Positions 1 through 4,838 of a DNA stretch of 5,177 nt are shown piece after piece. The notes below the pieces were generated by a model. That model was not told where the DNA came from. It searched no databases and saw only the letters and a program-made list of their open reading frames with translations. The position numbers and the translations under genes are program-made. Position 1 is the stretch's first letter, and every line of letters starts with the position of its first letter. Origin of the DNA: Oscillibacter sp. (GTDB lineage: Bacteria; Bacillota; Clostridia; Oscillospirales; Oscillospiraceae); the NCBI GenBank assembly GCA_017380995.1, contig JAFOCY010000231.1, forward strand, positions 1-5,177, in the 5' to 3' direction.

Positions 1-76
1 ACCCCAATTTTTCGTTGCGCATGGTTTCTACAACCATCTGTTTGAATTCCCCCGGATACGGTACTCCCTTTGGCAT
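1..76 (-). CDS. IS3-family transposase OrfA, N-terminal fragment (runs off window)
   Basis: The ATG is at 76-74 on the minus strand, and 25 codons are visible before the window edge. The protein begins MPKGVPYPGEFKQMVVETM, the basic/aromatic lead followed by the first helix of the helix-turn-helix domain of IS3-type OrfA proteins ('EFK..VV' pattern). In the family, OrfA binds the IS ends, and a -1 frameshift into OrfB gives the active OrfAB transposase; neither can be seen here. The SD is GGGGTG at 89-84, seven bases before the ATG. It lies in the 3' arm of a long hairpin, so it should be hidden on read-through transcripts. Whether the gene is intact cannot be judged. Confidence 0.82.
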   Translation of the reverse strand, partial: MPKGVPYPGEFKQMVVETMRNEKLG

Positions 77-133
77 AGAAAAACACCCCATTTCTTAGTA
101 CAAGTATACCATACTTGTCTAACAAATGGGGTG
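77..133 (-). terminator. IS-borne hairpin: intrinsic terminator and SD-sequestering structure ahead of the transposase
   Basis: On the minus strand, bases 133-124 (CACCCCATTT) pair with 93-84 (AAATGGGGTG), 122-119 (TTAG) with 98-95 (CTAA), and 118-111 (ACAAGTAT) with 107-100 (ATACTTGT), around a GGT loop (110-108). This gives 22 base pairs with one G-G mismatch (123/94) and one bulged A (99). TTTTTCT (83-77) follows, and then directly the transposase ATG at 76. The stem plus U-tract is a standard intrinsic terminator for transcription coming from the OadA-like operon. The 3' arm contains the transposase SD (GGGGTG), so any RNA that escapes should still be poorly translated. Other IS elements are known to use hairpins near one end against impinging transcription. 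The structure is seen directly; its activity is inferred. Confidence 0.78.
103..111 (-). promoter_or_regulatory. Putative internal transposase promoter (extended -10)
   Basis: The minus strand reads TGG then TATACT (111-103), which fits an extended -10 element. No good -35 is present at 15-18 bases upstream, where the sequence is C-rich IS end. A start about seven bases downstream, near 96, would give an mRNA that lacks the hairpin's 5' arm and so leaves the SD free. The motif overlaps a palindrome, so its composition may instead reflect the hairpin. Confidence 0.4.
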
Positions 134-140
134 CAGTTCA
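116..140 (-). repeat. Terminal inverted repeat of the IS (left end)
   Basis: The minus-strand sequence from 140 inward begins TGAACTGCACCCCATTTG and continues to TTAGACA, ending near 116. It resembles IS150-type terminal repeats. The inner limit is approximate because the matching right end is not visible. Part of it (133-116) also forms the 5' arm of the hairpin described separately. Confidence 0.72.
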
Positions 141-156
141 GGAGCGGTCCTTTCTT

Positions 157-1647
157 TTAGCCTTTGTATTCTACGATCAGTTCACGGATCTCCGGCTCGG
201 CCTGCTTGGGAGCGGGCTTGGGAGCCTCCTGCTTGGGAGCGGCGGGCTTTACCACTTCGTCCACGGGCTTTTCGTGGTTGGGATCGTCACGCCACTTCAG
301 GAAGTCAGGCGCCACCTGGGGGAACAGGGCCAGAGACAGCACATCCTCGTCGCTCTTGGCGATGTCGGCATACTGGGTACGGTACTTCTCGATCTCCGGT
401 TCCAGCAGGTCCGCGGGGCGGCAGGTAATGACGGTCTCGGGCTTGATGCCGGCCTTGGCACGGACTTCCTCGTTGACCTCGCCGGGCAGCGTGCCGTACT
501 CACCCTTGAGCATGGCCTTGGACTCCTTGGGGAAGACCTTGTACCGCTCGCCCATGATGACGTTCATCACGGCCTGGGTGCCCACGATCTGGCTGGAGGG
601 GGTGACCAGCGGAGGATAGCCGAAGTCCTTGCGGACCCGGGGGATCTCTGCCAGCACTTCATAGTACTGGTCCTCCTTGTTGGCCTGCTTGAGCTGGGAG
701 ATGAGGTTAGAGAGCATACCGCCGGGGACCTGGTAGAGAAGCGTATTGGTATCCACGTTCAGCACCTTGGGGTCCAGGCTGCCGGTGTCCTTGAGCCGCT
801 GGGCGACTTTGCGGAAGTGGGCGGCGGCGTCGCTCATCTTGCCCATGTCCAGCTTGGTGTCACGGACGGTACCCTGGAGGGTAGCCACCAAAGACTCAGT
901 GGAGGGCTGGGCGGTGCCGTTTGCCATGGGAGAGAGGGCGGTATCCACGATGTCAACGCCGGCGTAGGCGGCCATGAGATACACCATGTCACCGGTGCCG
1001 CTGGTATTGTGGGTGTGGAGGTGGATGGGGACATTCACCGTCTCCTTCAGACGCTTGATGAGGGAATAAGCATCCATGGGGAGAAGGAGGTTTGCCATAT
1101 CCTTGACGCAGATCACGTCAGCGCCCATCTGCTCCAGCTCCTGGGCGAGCTTTACGAAATATTCCTCGGAATGGATGGGGGAGATGGTGTAGCTCAGGGT
1201 GGCTTCCACCATGCCGCCATACTTCTTGGTGGACTTGATGGCCTGCTCCAGGTTGCGCACGTCGTTCAGCGCGTCGAAAATGCGGATGATGTCGATGCCG
1301 TTTTCAATGGACTTGCGGCAGAAGGCGTCCACCACGTCGTCGGCATAGTGCTTGTAGCCCAGGATATTCTGGCCGCGGAAGAGCATCTGCAGCTTGGTGT
1401 TGGGGATGGCCTTGCGCAGCGCCCGCAGGCGCTCCCAGGGATCTTCCTTCAAAAAGCGCATGCAGGAGTCGAAGGTGGCACCGCCCCAGCACTCCAAAGA
1501 CCAGTATCCCACGGAATCCAGGATCTCACAGGCGGGCAGCATATCCTCGATGCGCATACGGGTGGCGGCCTGAGACTGGTGGGCGTCACGCAGGATGGTA
1601 TCGGTGATGTATAAGGGCTTATCGGACAGGAATTTCATGTTTTCCAT
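157..1647 (-). CDS. oadA: Oxaloacetate decarboxylase alpha-type carboxyltransferase subunit without biotin domain (OadA/PycB/5S family)
   Basis: This 496-residue protein transfers a carboxyl group between a 2-oxoacid (oxaloacetate/pyruvate) and biotin. The TIM-barrel carboxyltransferase domain covers about residues 10-270, with LRDAHQS at 19-25, GGATFD at 55-60, RGQN at 91-94, VKDMANLL at 181-188 and HLHTHNTSGTG at 209-219. By family knowledge, D21, H211 and H213 bind the metal and K182 is the carbamylated lysine. The conserved association region (PLVTPSSQIVGTQAV and PGEV) follows to about 455. An Ala/Pro/Lys linker (about 463-484) then ends in a short tail, EPEIRELIVEYKG, instead of the attached biotin domain of long OadA proteins. 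The biotin carrier is the separate gene just upstream. The ATG at 1647 is chosen over Met4 because GAAAGGAG (1662-1655) lies seven bases before it. An IS begins 16 bases after the stop. With an OadG-like partner, oxaloacetate decarboxylase is the best reading; a pyruvate carboxylase B or transcarboxylase 5S role cannot be excluded. Confidence 0.92.
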   Translation of the reverse strand: MENMKFLSDKPLYITDTILRDAHQSQAATRMRIEDMLPACEILDSVGYWSLECWGGATFDSCMRFLKEDPWERLRALRKAIPNTKLQMLFRGQNILGYKHYADDVVDAFCRKSIENGIDIIRIFDALNDVRNLEQAIKSTKKYGGMVEATLSYTISPIHSEEYFVKLAQELEQMGADVICVKDMANLLLPMDAYSLIKRLKETVNVPIHLHTHNTSGTGDMVYLMAAYAGVDIVDTALSPMANGTAQPSTESLVATLQGTVRDTKLDMGKMSDAAAHFRKVAQRLKDTGSLDPKVLNVDTNTLLYQVPGGMLSNLISQLKQANKEDQYYEVLAEIPRVRKDFGYPPLVTPSSQIVGTQAVMNVIMGERYKVFPKESKAMLKGEYGTLPGEVNEEVRAKAGIKPETVITCRPADLLEPEIEKYRTQYADIAKSDEDVLSLALFPQVAPDFLKWRDDPNHEKPVDEVVKPAAPKQEAPKPAPKQAEPEIRELIVEYKG

Positions 1648-1689
1648 GACATTGCTCCTTTCATAAAAGCTTCCGGAAAGGGCAAGCCT

Positions 1690-2052
1690 TTACTGGATGA
1701 CGCAAAGCTGCTGGTTGGTCTCCACCATCTGGCCAACAGCCACGTCCACGGACACGATGGTGCCGGCACGGGGGCTGAGGATCTCGTTTTCCATCTTCAT
1801 GGCCTCCAGCAGCATCAGCTGCTGACCGGCCTGGACCACGGTGCCGGGGGCCACGGAAACGCCCAGGATCTTGCCGGGGAAGGGGGCTACCAGCGCCTCA
1901 GCGCCTGCGGCAGGAGCGGGAGCAGGAGCAGGTGCGGGAGCGGGTGCCGGAGCCGGGGCGGGAGCGGGAGCCGCGGCGGGAGCGGCGTCGTTGATGGCTT
2001 CCAGTTCGATCATGTAAGCGGTGCCGTTGACGGTCACTTTATACTTTTTCAT
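1690..2052 (-). CDS. Biotin carboxyl carrier protein (biotin/lipoyl-attachment domain) of the decarboxylase
   Basis: This 120-residue protein carries the carboxyl group on biotin between enzyme sites. Residues 1-20 (MKKYKVTVNG and on) form the typical lead strand. Residues 24-48 are an almost pure Ala-Pro swinging linker. Residues 52-120 are the biotinyl domain, with EAMKMENE at 83-90, K86 as the biotinylated lysine and the partner hairpin PGTVVQAGQ at 69-77. Length and order match the free carriers of clostridial methylmalonyl-CoA and oxaloacetate decarboxylases. The start is supported by GAAGGAGA (2066-2059) ahead of the ATG. It lies 21 bases after the OadG-like gene and 42 bases before the OadA-like gene, whose product lacks this domain, so the two almost surely work together. 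A lipoyl role is unlikely because of the AMKM motif. Confidence 0.93.
   Translation of the reverse strand: MKKYKVTVNGTAYMIELEAINDAAPAAAPAPAPAPAPAPAPAPAPAPAAGAEALVAPFPGKILGVSVAPGTVVQAGQQLMLLEAMKMENEILSPRAGTIVSVDVAVGQMVETNQQLCVIQ
1906..1986 (-). repeat. Hexanucleotide-type tandem repeat encoding the Ala-Pro linker
   Basis: The coding strand consists of degenerate GCN-CCN units, seen on the plus strand as a series of ggagcg/ggagca/ggtgcg blocks, across residues 23-49 of the biotin carrier. Because units are six bases, gain or loss of a unit keeps the frame and changes only linker length. Third bases vary, so the array is partly diverged. Confidence 0.75.
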
Positions 2053-2073
2053 ATAGCGTCTCCTTCAAATGTG

Positions 2074-2307
2074 TTAGATTTTAGTGATGGATTTGATGCG
2101 GATGCGGGTGATGTCCGTACCCAGTTCCTCTGCCAGAGCAGCGGACACGGCAGCTACCACTTCCTGACTGGGTGCGTCGGCCGCGGCGGCAGGAGCGGCA
2201 GGAGATGCAGGGGCAGCGTCCTGCGGTTTGGGACGTTTGAGCAGCAAAATGGCTTCTACCACTGCAACTGCGGCGGCCACTGCGAAGCCGATGGTCATAG
2301 GATCCAT
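2074..2307 (-). CDS. OadG-like gamma subunit of a sodium-pump decarboxylase (small membrane anchor)
   Basis: This 77-residue protein is the first gene of the decarboxylase operon. It has a single predicted membrane helix at about residues 5-23 (TIGFAVAAAVAVVEAILLL), followed by a basic LKRPKP stop-transfer stretch. An Ala/Pro linker (about 31-46), an amphipathic segment (about 47-61) and a short basic strand TRIRIKSITKI at the C terminus follow. This order of one helix, linker and 'I..IA.A...' plus R/K-rich strand is that of OadG/MmdD-type subunits, which anchor the alpha subunit and carrier to the membrane beta subunit and help assembly. Sequence identity in this family is low, so the call rests on architecture and on position beside the biotin carrier and the OadA-like gene. 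GGGAGGGAG (2319-2311) precedes the ATG at 2307. Another Met four codons in is less well placed. Confidence 0.75.
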   Translation of the reverse strand: MDPMTIGFAVAAAVAVVEAILLLKRPKPQDAAPASPAAPAAAADAPSQEVVAAVSAALAEELGTDITRIRIKSITKI

Positions 2308-2330
2308 ATACTCCCTCCCGTGATGAAAGA

Positions 2331-2363
2331 TTTGATGGTAGTATTATAGCAATCTTCATCAAA
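2331..2363. promoter_or_regulatory. Possible operator: inverted repeat around the decarboxylase -10 box
   Basis: TTTGATG (2331-2337) and CATCAAA (2357-2363) are exact 7-bp inverted arms with a 19-base gap, so the arms are about 2.5 helical turns apart centre to centre. The centre lies on the -10 box of the minus-strand promoter, a position where a repressor would block transcription. I recognise no regulator family from the motif. Short AT-rich arms can arise by chance. Confidence 0.25.
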
Positions 2364-2371
2364 AATTACAA
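2343..2371 (-). promoter_or_regulatory. Promoter of the decarboxylase operon
   Basis: On the minus strand, -35 TTGTAA (2371-2366) is followed after 17 bases by TATAAT (2348-2343), with TGC directly before it (2351-2349) making an extended -10. Expected transcription start is near 2336, giving a leader of about 30 bases before the ATG at 2307. The 7-bp inverted repeat TTTGATG/CATCAAA (2331-2337 and 2357-2363) brackets the -10 and may be an operator. Confidence 0.72.
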
Positions 2372-2459
2372 TCACCGAATCTTTCGCGGAGTGTTCAAAG
2401 CTGTATGCCCCTTTTCGTACATTGTGACGGAACTTTTTGGAGGAAAACGATTGCCGCTA

Positions 2460-2489
2460 TTTTCATGCGGCCGGGCCTTGTGGTATAAT
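2460..2489 (+). promoter_or_regulatory. Promoter of the sfsA operon
   Basis: TTTTCA (2460-2465) serves as -35 (four of six consensus bases). After 18 bases comes TATAAT (2484-2489), preceded by TGG (2481-2483), an extended -10. Transcription should start near 2496, about 37 bases before the TTG start of sfsA. The -10 box overlaps the in-frame ATG at 2488, which rules that ATG out as the start on this transcript. Confidence 0.72.
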
Positions 2490-2516
2490 GTCGAAAAAGG
2501 AAACAAAAAGGCGCGC

Positions 2517-2525
2517 AAAAGGAGG
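2517..2525 (+). promoter_or_regulatory. Ribosome binding site that fixes the sfsA start at TTG
   Basis: AAAAGGAGG, a near-perfect SD, lies seven bases before TTG at 2533. The upstream in-frame ATG at 2488 has no SD and is inside the -10 box. The protein read from the TTG begins MRYRNIEIAHFL, which matches the usual N terminus of clostridial SfsA. Confidence 0.82.
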
Positions 2526-2532
2526 AAAATCT

Positions 2533-3213
2533 TTGCGATATCGTAACATCGAAATTGCCCATTTTCTGGACCGGCCCAACCGCTTTATCGCCCATGTGGA
2601 GCTTTCTGGACAGGTGGAGACGGTCCATGTGAAAAATACCGGACGCTGCCGGGAGCTTCTGATCCCCGGCGTTACGGTGTACCTGGAGCGGAGCACCAAT
2701 CCCCTCCGGAAGACGGCCTGTGACCTGGTGGCGGTGGAAAAGGGGGAGCGGCTCATCAATATGGACTCCCAGGCCCCCAACAAGGTCTTTGGAGAATTTG
2801 CCCTCTCCGGCGGCTTTGCGGAGGGCGTGACCTCCCTCTGGCCGGAGTACACCTATGGAGACTCCCGGCTGGATTTTGCCCTGCAGACCCCAGAGGGTTT
2901 CCATCTGGTGGAGGTCAAGGGCGTGACGCTGGAACATGAAGGCGTAGCCTATTTCCCCGACGCGCCCACAGAGCGGGGCGTGAAGCACCTGAAGGAACTG
3001 ACCAAAGCCGCGGCGGCGGGGATTGACGCAAGCGTTGTCTTTGTGGTACAAATGGAGCAGGTCCGCCATATGAGCCCCAACGACCTTACCCATCCGGAAT
3101 TCGGCCAGGCTTTGCGTGAAGCCAAGGCCGCGGGGGTGAATGTCCGGGCGTTCAGCTGTAAGGTGGAGCCGGACGAACTGCGTATCGACAGGGAGATCCC
3201 TGTTGTTTTGTGA
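2533..3213 (+). CDS. sfsA: DNA/RNA nuclease SfsA (sugar fermentation stimulation protein family)
   Basis: The protein has 226 residues from the TTG start, close to the roughly 230 of E. coli SfsA. The N-terminal OB-like part (about 1-85) has FLDRPNRFIAHV (11-22) and the family signature HVKNTGRCRELLIPG (32-46). The C-terminal half holds a PD-(D/E)XK-type nuclease core: YGDSRLDF (108-115, with D114), then VEVKG (126-130, with E127 and K129), FPDAPTERGVKHL (141-153) and VQMEQV (172-177). Family members bind DNA and some show nuclease activity. The old link to maltose use in E. coli is genetic, and the physiological role is unclear. It is first in a plus-strand unit, 16 bases before the TtcA-like gene, and divergent from the decarboxylase operon. 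In-frame extension upstream to 2437 is open but runs through the promoter, so it is not used here. All key residues are present. Confidence 0.93.
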   Translation: MRYRNIEIAHFLDRPNRFIAHVELSGQVETVHVKNTGRCRELLIPGVTVYLERSTNPLRKTACDLVAVEKGERLINMDSQAPNKVFGEFALSGGFAEGVTSLWPEYTYGDSRLDFALQTPEGFHLVEVKGVTLEHEGVAYFPDAPTERGVKHLKELTKAAAAGIDASVVFVVQMEQVRHMSPNDLTHPEFGQALREAKAAGVNVRAFSCKVEPDELRIDREIPVVL

Positions 3214-3229
3214 GCAAAAGAGGTGACGC

Positions 3230-4084
3230 ATGGCAAAAGAACTGACCCCTGCCCAGATCGCTGAGCGCAGCATCATCAAAAAATACCGCCGGGAGCTTTG
3301 GAAGCCCTTCATCGCCGCCGTGAAGCGCTATGAGCTCATTTCCCCCGGGGATAAGATCGCCGTGTGCATCTCCGGCGGCAAGGACTCCATGCTCATGGCC
3401 AAGCTCCTCCAGGAGCTGCAGCGCCACACGGAGCATCCCTTTGAGCTGGTGTTCCTCGTGATGGACCCGGGCTACAACCCGGAAAACCGCCAGAAGATCG
3501 TGGATAACGCCGCCCTGCTGGGTATTCCCATCACCATTTTTGATTCCGATATTTTTGACGTTGCCAATAACGTGGAGCAAAATCCCTGTTATCTCTGTGC
3601 CCGGATGCGCCGGGGCTTCCTCTATGCAAAGGCCCAGGAGCTGGGCTGCAACAAGATCGCCCTTGGCCACCACATGAGCGACGTCATCGAGACTACCGTT
3701 ATGGGTATGTTCTACGGCGCCCAGATCCAGGCCATGCCCCCCAAGCTCCGCAGCAAGAATTTCCCCGGCATGGAGCTCATCCGTCCCATGTACTGCATCC
3801 ATGAGGATCACGTCATCGCCTGGTGTCGGTACAACAATTTGGAGTTTATCCGCTGTGCCTGCCGCTTTACGGAGCAGTGTGCCGAAAACGACAACCGGGA
3901 CGGAAAATCCAAGCGTCAGGAGATCAAGGAGCTGATCCGGGAACTGAAGAAAGTCAATCCCACCATTGAAAAGAGCATCTTCGCCGCCATCCACGATGTG
4001 CAGCTGGATACCATGGTGGGCTATAAGACCCGTGGAAGGGAATACACTTTCACGGAGATGTATGAAAGGAAGAATGAAGTATGA
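3230..4084 (+). CDS. TtcA-like tRNA thiolation protein (PP-loop ATPase, tRNA 2-thiocytidine biosynthesis family)
   Basis: This 284-residue cytoplasmic protein belongs to the adenylating PP-loop family. The ATP-binding loop is CISGGKDS (46-53). The cysteine pair PCYLCARMRRG (119-129) and the following GHHMSDVIETT (146-156) and MPPKL (169-173) are hallmarks of TtcA, which activates tRNA with ATP and inserts sulfur at cytidine 32 using an iron-sulfur cluster. The third cluster cysteine is expected in the later motif, here IRCACRFTEQC, with C209, C211 and C217, rather than the PCNLC type of proteobacterial TtcA. The ATG at 3230 has AGAGGTGA (3219-3226) just upstream. The stop overlaps the next start (ATGA), so the HD protein is translationally coupled. 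A related role such as another 2-thio modification is possible; a lysidine synthetase (TilS) is unlikely given the CxxC motif and length. Confidence 0.85.
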   Translation: MAKELTPAQIAERSIIKKYRRELWKPFIAAVKRYELISPGDKIAVCISGGKDSMLMAKLLQELQRHTEHPFELVFLVMDPGYNPENRQKIVDNAALLGIPITIFDSDIFDVANNVEQNPCYLCARMRRGFLYAKAQELGCNKIALGHHMSDVIETTVMGMFYGAQIQAMPPKLRSKNFPGMELIRPMYCIHEDHVIAWCRYNNLEFIRCACRFTEQCAENDNRDGKSKRQEIKELIRELKKVNPTIEKSIFAAIHDVQLDTMVGYKTRGREYTFTEMYERKNEV

Positions 4085-4638
4085 TCCCCACTCCCAAGGA
4101 AGCATATGAGCTGCTCAAGCAGTATAATGAAGGCGATTTCCACCTCAAGCACGGTGTCACCGTGGGTGACGTGATGCGCTGGTTTGCCGTGGAGCTTGGC
4201 TACGGCGAGGAGGCCGACTTCTGGCAGACCGTGGGTATCCTCCACGACCTGGACTTTGAGCGCTGGCCCGATGAACACTGCACCAAGGGCATCGAGCTGA
4301 TGCGGGGTCACGGCATTGATGAGCGCATCGTCCGTGCCTGCGCCAGCCACGGCTACGGTCTCCGGGTGGAGATCAAGCCTGAGCACCAGATGGAAAAGGT
4401 GCTCTACGCAACCGACGAACTCACCGGCCTCATCGGCGCCGCCGCCATGATGCGCCCCTCCAAGTCCGTCAGCGACATGGAGCTCAAGTCTCTGAAAAAG
4501 AAGTTCAAGGATAAGAAGTTTGCCGCCGGCTGCTCCCGTGACGTGATCCAAAACGGCGCGGATATGCTGGGCTGGGAGCTGGATAAGCTTCTGGAGCAGA
4601 CTCTCAAGGCCATGCAGGCCAGCGAAAACGTGGATTAA
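4081..4638 (+). CDS. HD-domain protein (predicted metal-dependent phosphohydrolase)
   Basis: This 185-residue protein has the HD-superfamily pattern: H24 (LKHGVTVGDVM), the HD pair H55-D56 (VGILHDLDFE), H66 (DEHCTKG), H90 (ASHGYG) and D112 (YATDELTGLI). Such proteins usually hydrolyse phosphate esters of nucleotides or cyclic nucleotides with one or two metals; the substrate here is unknown. No signal peptide or membrane helix is visible. A Lys-rich stretch (138-147) and a C-terminal helix (165-180) follow the domain. The ATG overlaps the stop of the TtcA-like gene by four bases (ATGA at 4081), with AAAGGAAG (4065-4072) as SD, so the two should be made together. This suggests, but does not prove, a shared RNA- or nucleotide-related task. 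A strong hairpin follows the stop. Confidence 0.88.
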   Translation: MIPTPKEAYELLKQYNEGDFHLKHGVTVGDVMRWFAVELGYGEEADFWQTVGILHDLDFERWPDEHCTKGIELMRGHGIDERIVRACASHGYGLRVEIKPEHQMEKVLYATDELTGLIGAAAMMRPSKSVSDMELKSLKKKFKDKKFAAGCSRDVIQNGADMLGWELDKLLEQTLKAMQASENVD

Positions 4639-4646
4639 AGAGAGAA

Positions 4647-4681
4647 CAGGAGCGCCGGAGCCAATGGCTCCGGCGCTCCTG
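4647..4681 (+). terminator. Hairpin terminator after the sfsA operon, probably bidirectional
   Basis: A perfect 16-bp stem, with its 5' arm at 4647-4662 starting CAGGAGCGCC and its 3' arm at 4666-4681, closes on an AAT loop eight bases after the HD-gene stop. On the plus strand only CGTTTC follows, a weak U-tract. On the minus strand TTCTCTCTTTAA follows, which is better. It lies between convergent genes and could end both transcripts. Confidence 0.8.
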
Positions 4682-4712
4682 CGTTTCAAAGAGAGAGTAA
4701 AAAGGGGGTGAC

Positions 4713-4838
4713 ATGAAAGAAGAGAGAAAGGGACATCTATTTGCATCTGCCGCCGCACCGCCGCATGGGATGCTCTTTGCCTTGCCGCAGCCTTTGCCGC
4801 GAAGCACCCTCGGTGCGGGGGAAGAATGGACCCTTTAG
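4713..4838 (+). CDS. Doubtful 41-codon ORF in the intergenic region
   Basis: ATG at 4713 follows AAAGGGGGTG, a fair SD but placed rather close, and reads 41 codons to TAG at 4836-4838. The peptide begins MKEERKGHLFASAAAPPHG and is rich in Ala, Pro and Leu. It lies after the strong hairpin of the sfsA operon with no visible promoter, and its end overlaps the opposite-strand protease stop by four bases. I recognise no family. The same DNA holds several TGCCGC copies and a GCACC/GGTGC mini-stem (4804-4816), so a dispersed non-coding repeat is as likely as a gene. Confidence 0.2.
   Translation: MKEERKGHLFASAAAPPHGMLFALPQPLPRSTLGAGEEWTL

Larger units (their letters stand above)
1..140 (-). mobile_element. 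IS3-family (IS150-type) insertion sequence, left end only
   Basis: Read on the minus strand, the element starts at 140 with TGAACTGCACCCC and runs off the window at 1. The TG..CA tip, the CACCCC run and the GTTAGACA that follows match the pattern I know from IS150-subgroup ends of the IS3 family. The start of an OrfA-like transposase follows 64 bases inside, a usual distance. The element is more AT-rich around 77-125 than the host genes. It sits 16 bases past the stop codon of the OadA-like gene and has the same orientation, so transcription from that operon points into it. The other end and the target duplication (3-4 bp expected; the flank here reads GGAG at 141-144 on the plus strand) lie outside the window. 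Confidence 0.85.

Noticed and set aside
115..1614. Long plus-strand open frame of 499 codons opposite oadA
   Set aside because: It is the antisense shadow of the carboxyltransferase gene. Its His/Gly/Leu-rich composition comes from GC-rich codons read backwards, and the minus strand has all the family motifs.
1909..1983. CRISPR-like or intergenic tandem repeat
   Set aside because: The units are six bases, in frame, and encode the Ala-Pro linker of the biotin carrier; there are no spacers.
2451..2546. Small plus-strand ORF from TTG 2451 (31 codons) with GGAGG upstream, overlapping the sfsA start
   Set aside because: Its start and SD lie upstream of the mapped-by-eye sfsA promoter and inside its -35 region, no other promoter is visible, and the peptide is Lys/Arg-rich with no family resemblance.
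3152..4105. Minus-strand open frame of 317 codons opposite sfsA and the TtcA-like gene
   Set aside because: It is an antisense shadow: the plus strand carries SGGKDS, CxxC and the other TtcA motifs with proper SD sites, and the reverse frame has none.
4804..4816. GCACC-CTC-GGTGC stem as a terminator of the protease gene
   Set aside because: Only five base pairs and no T-tract on the minus strand (TTCGCGG follows). The larger hairpin at 4647-4681 with TTCTCTCTTT is a better candidate.
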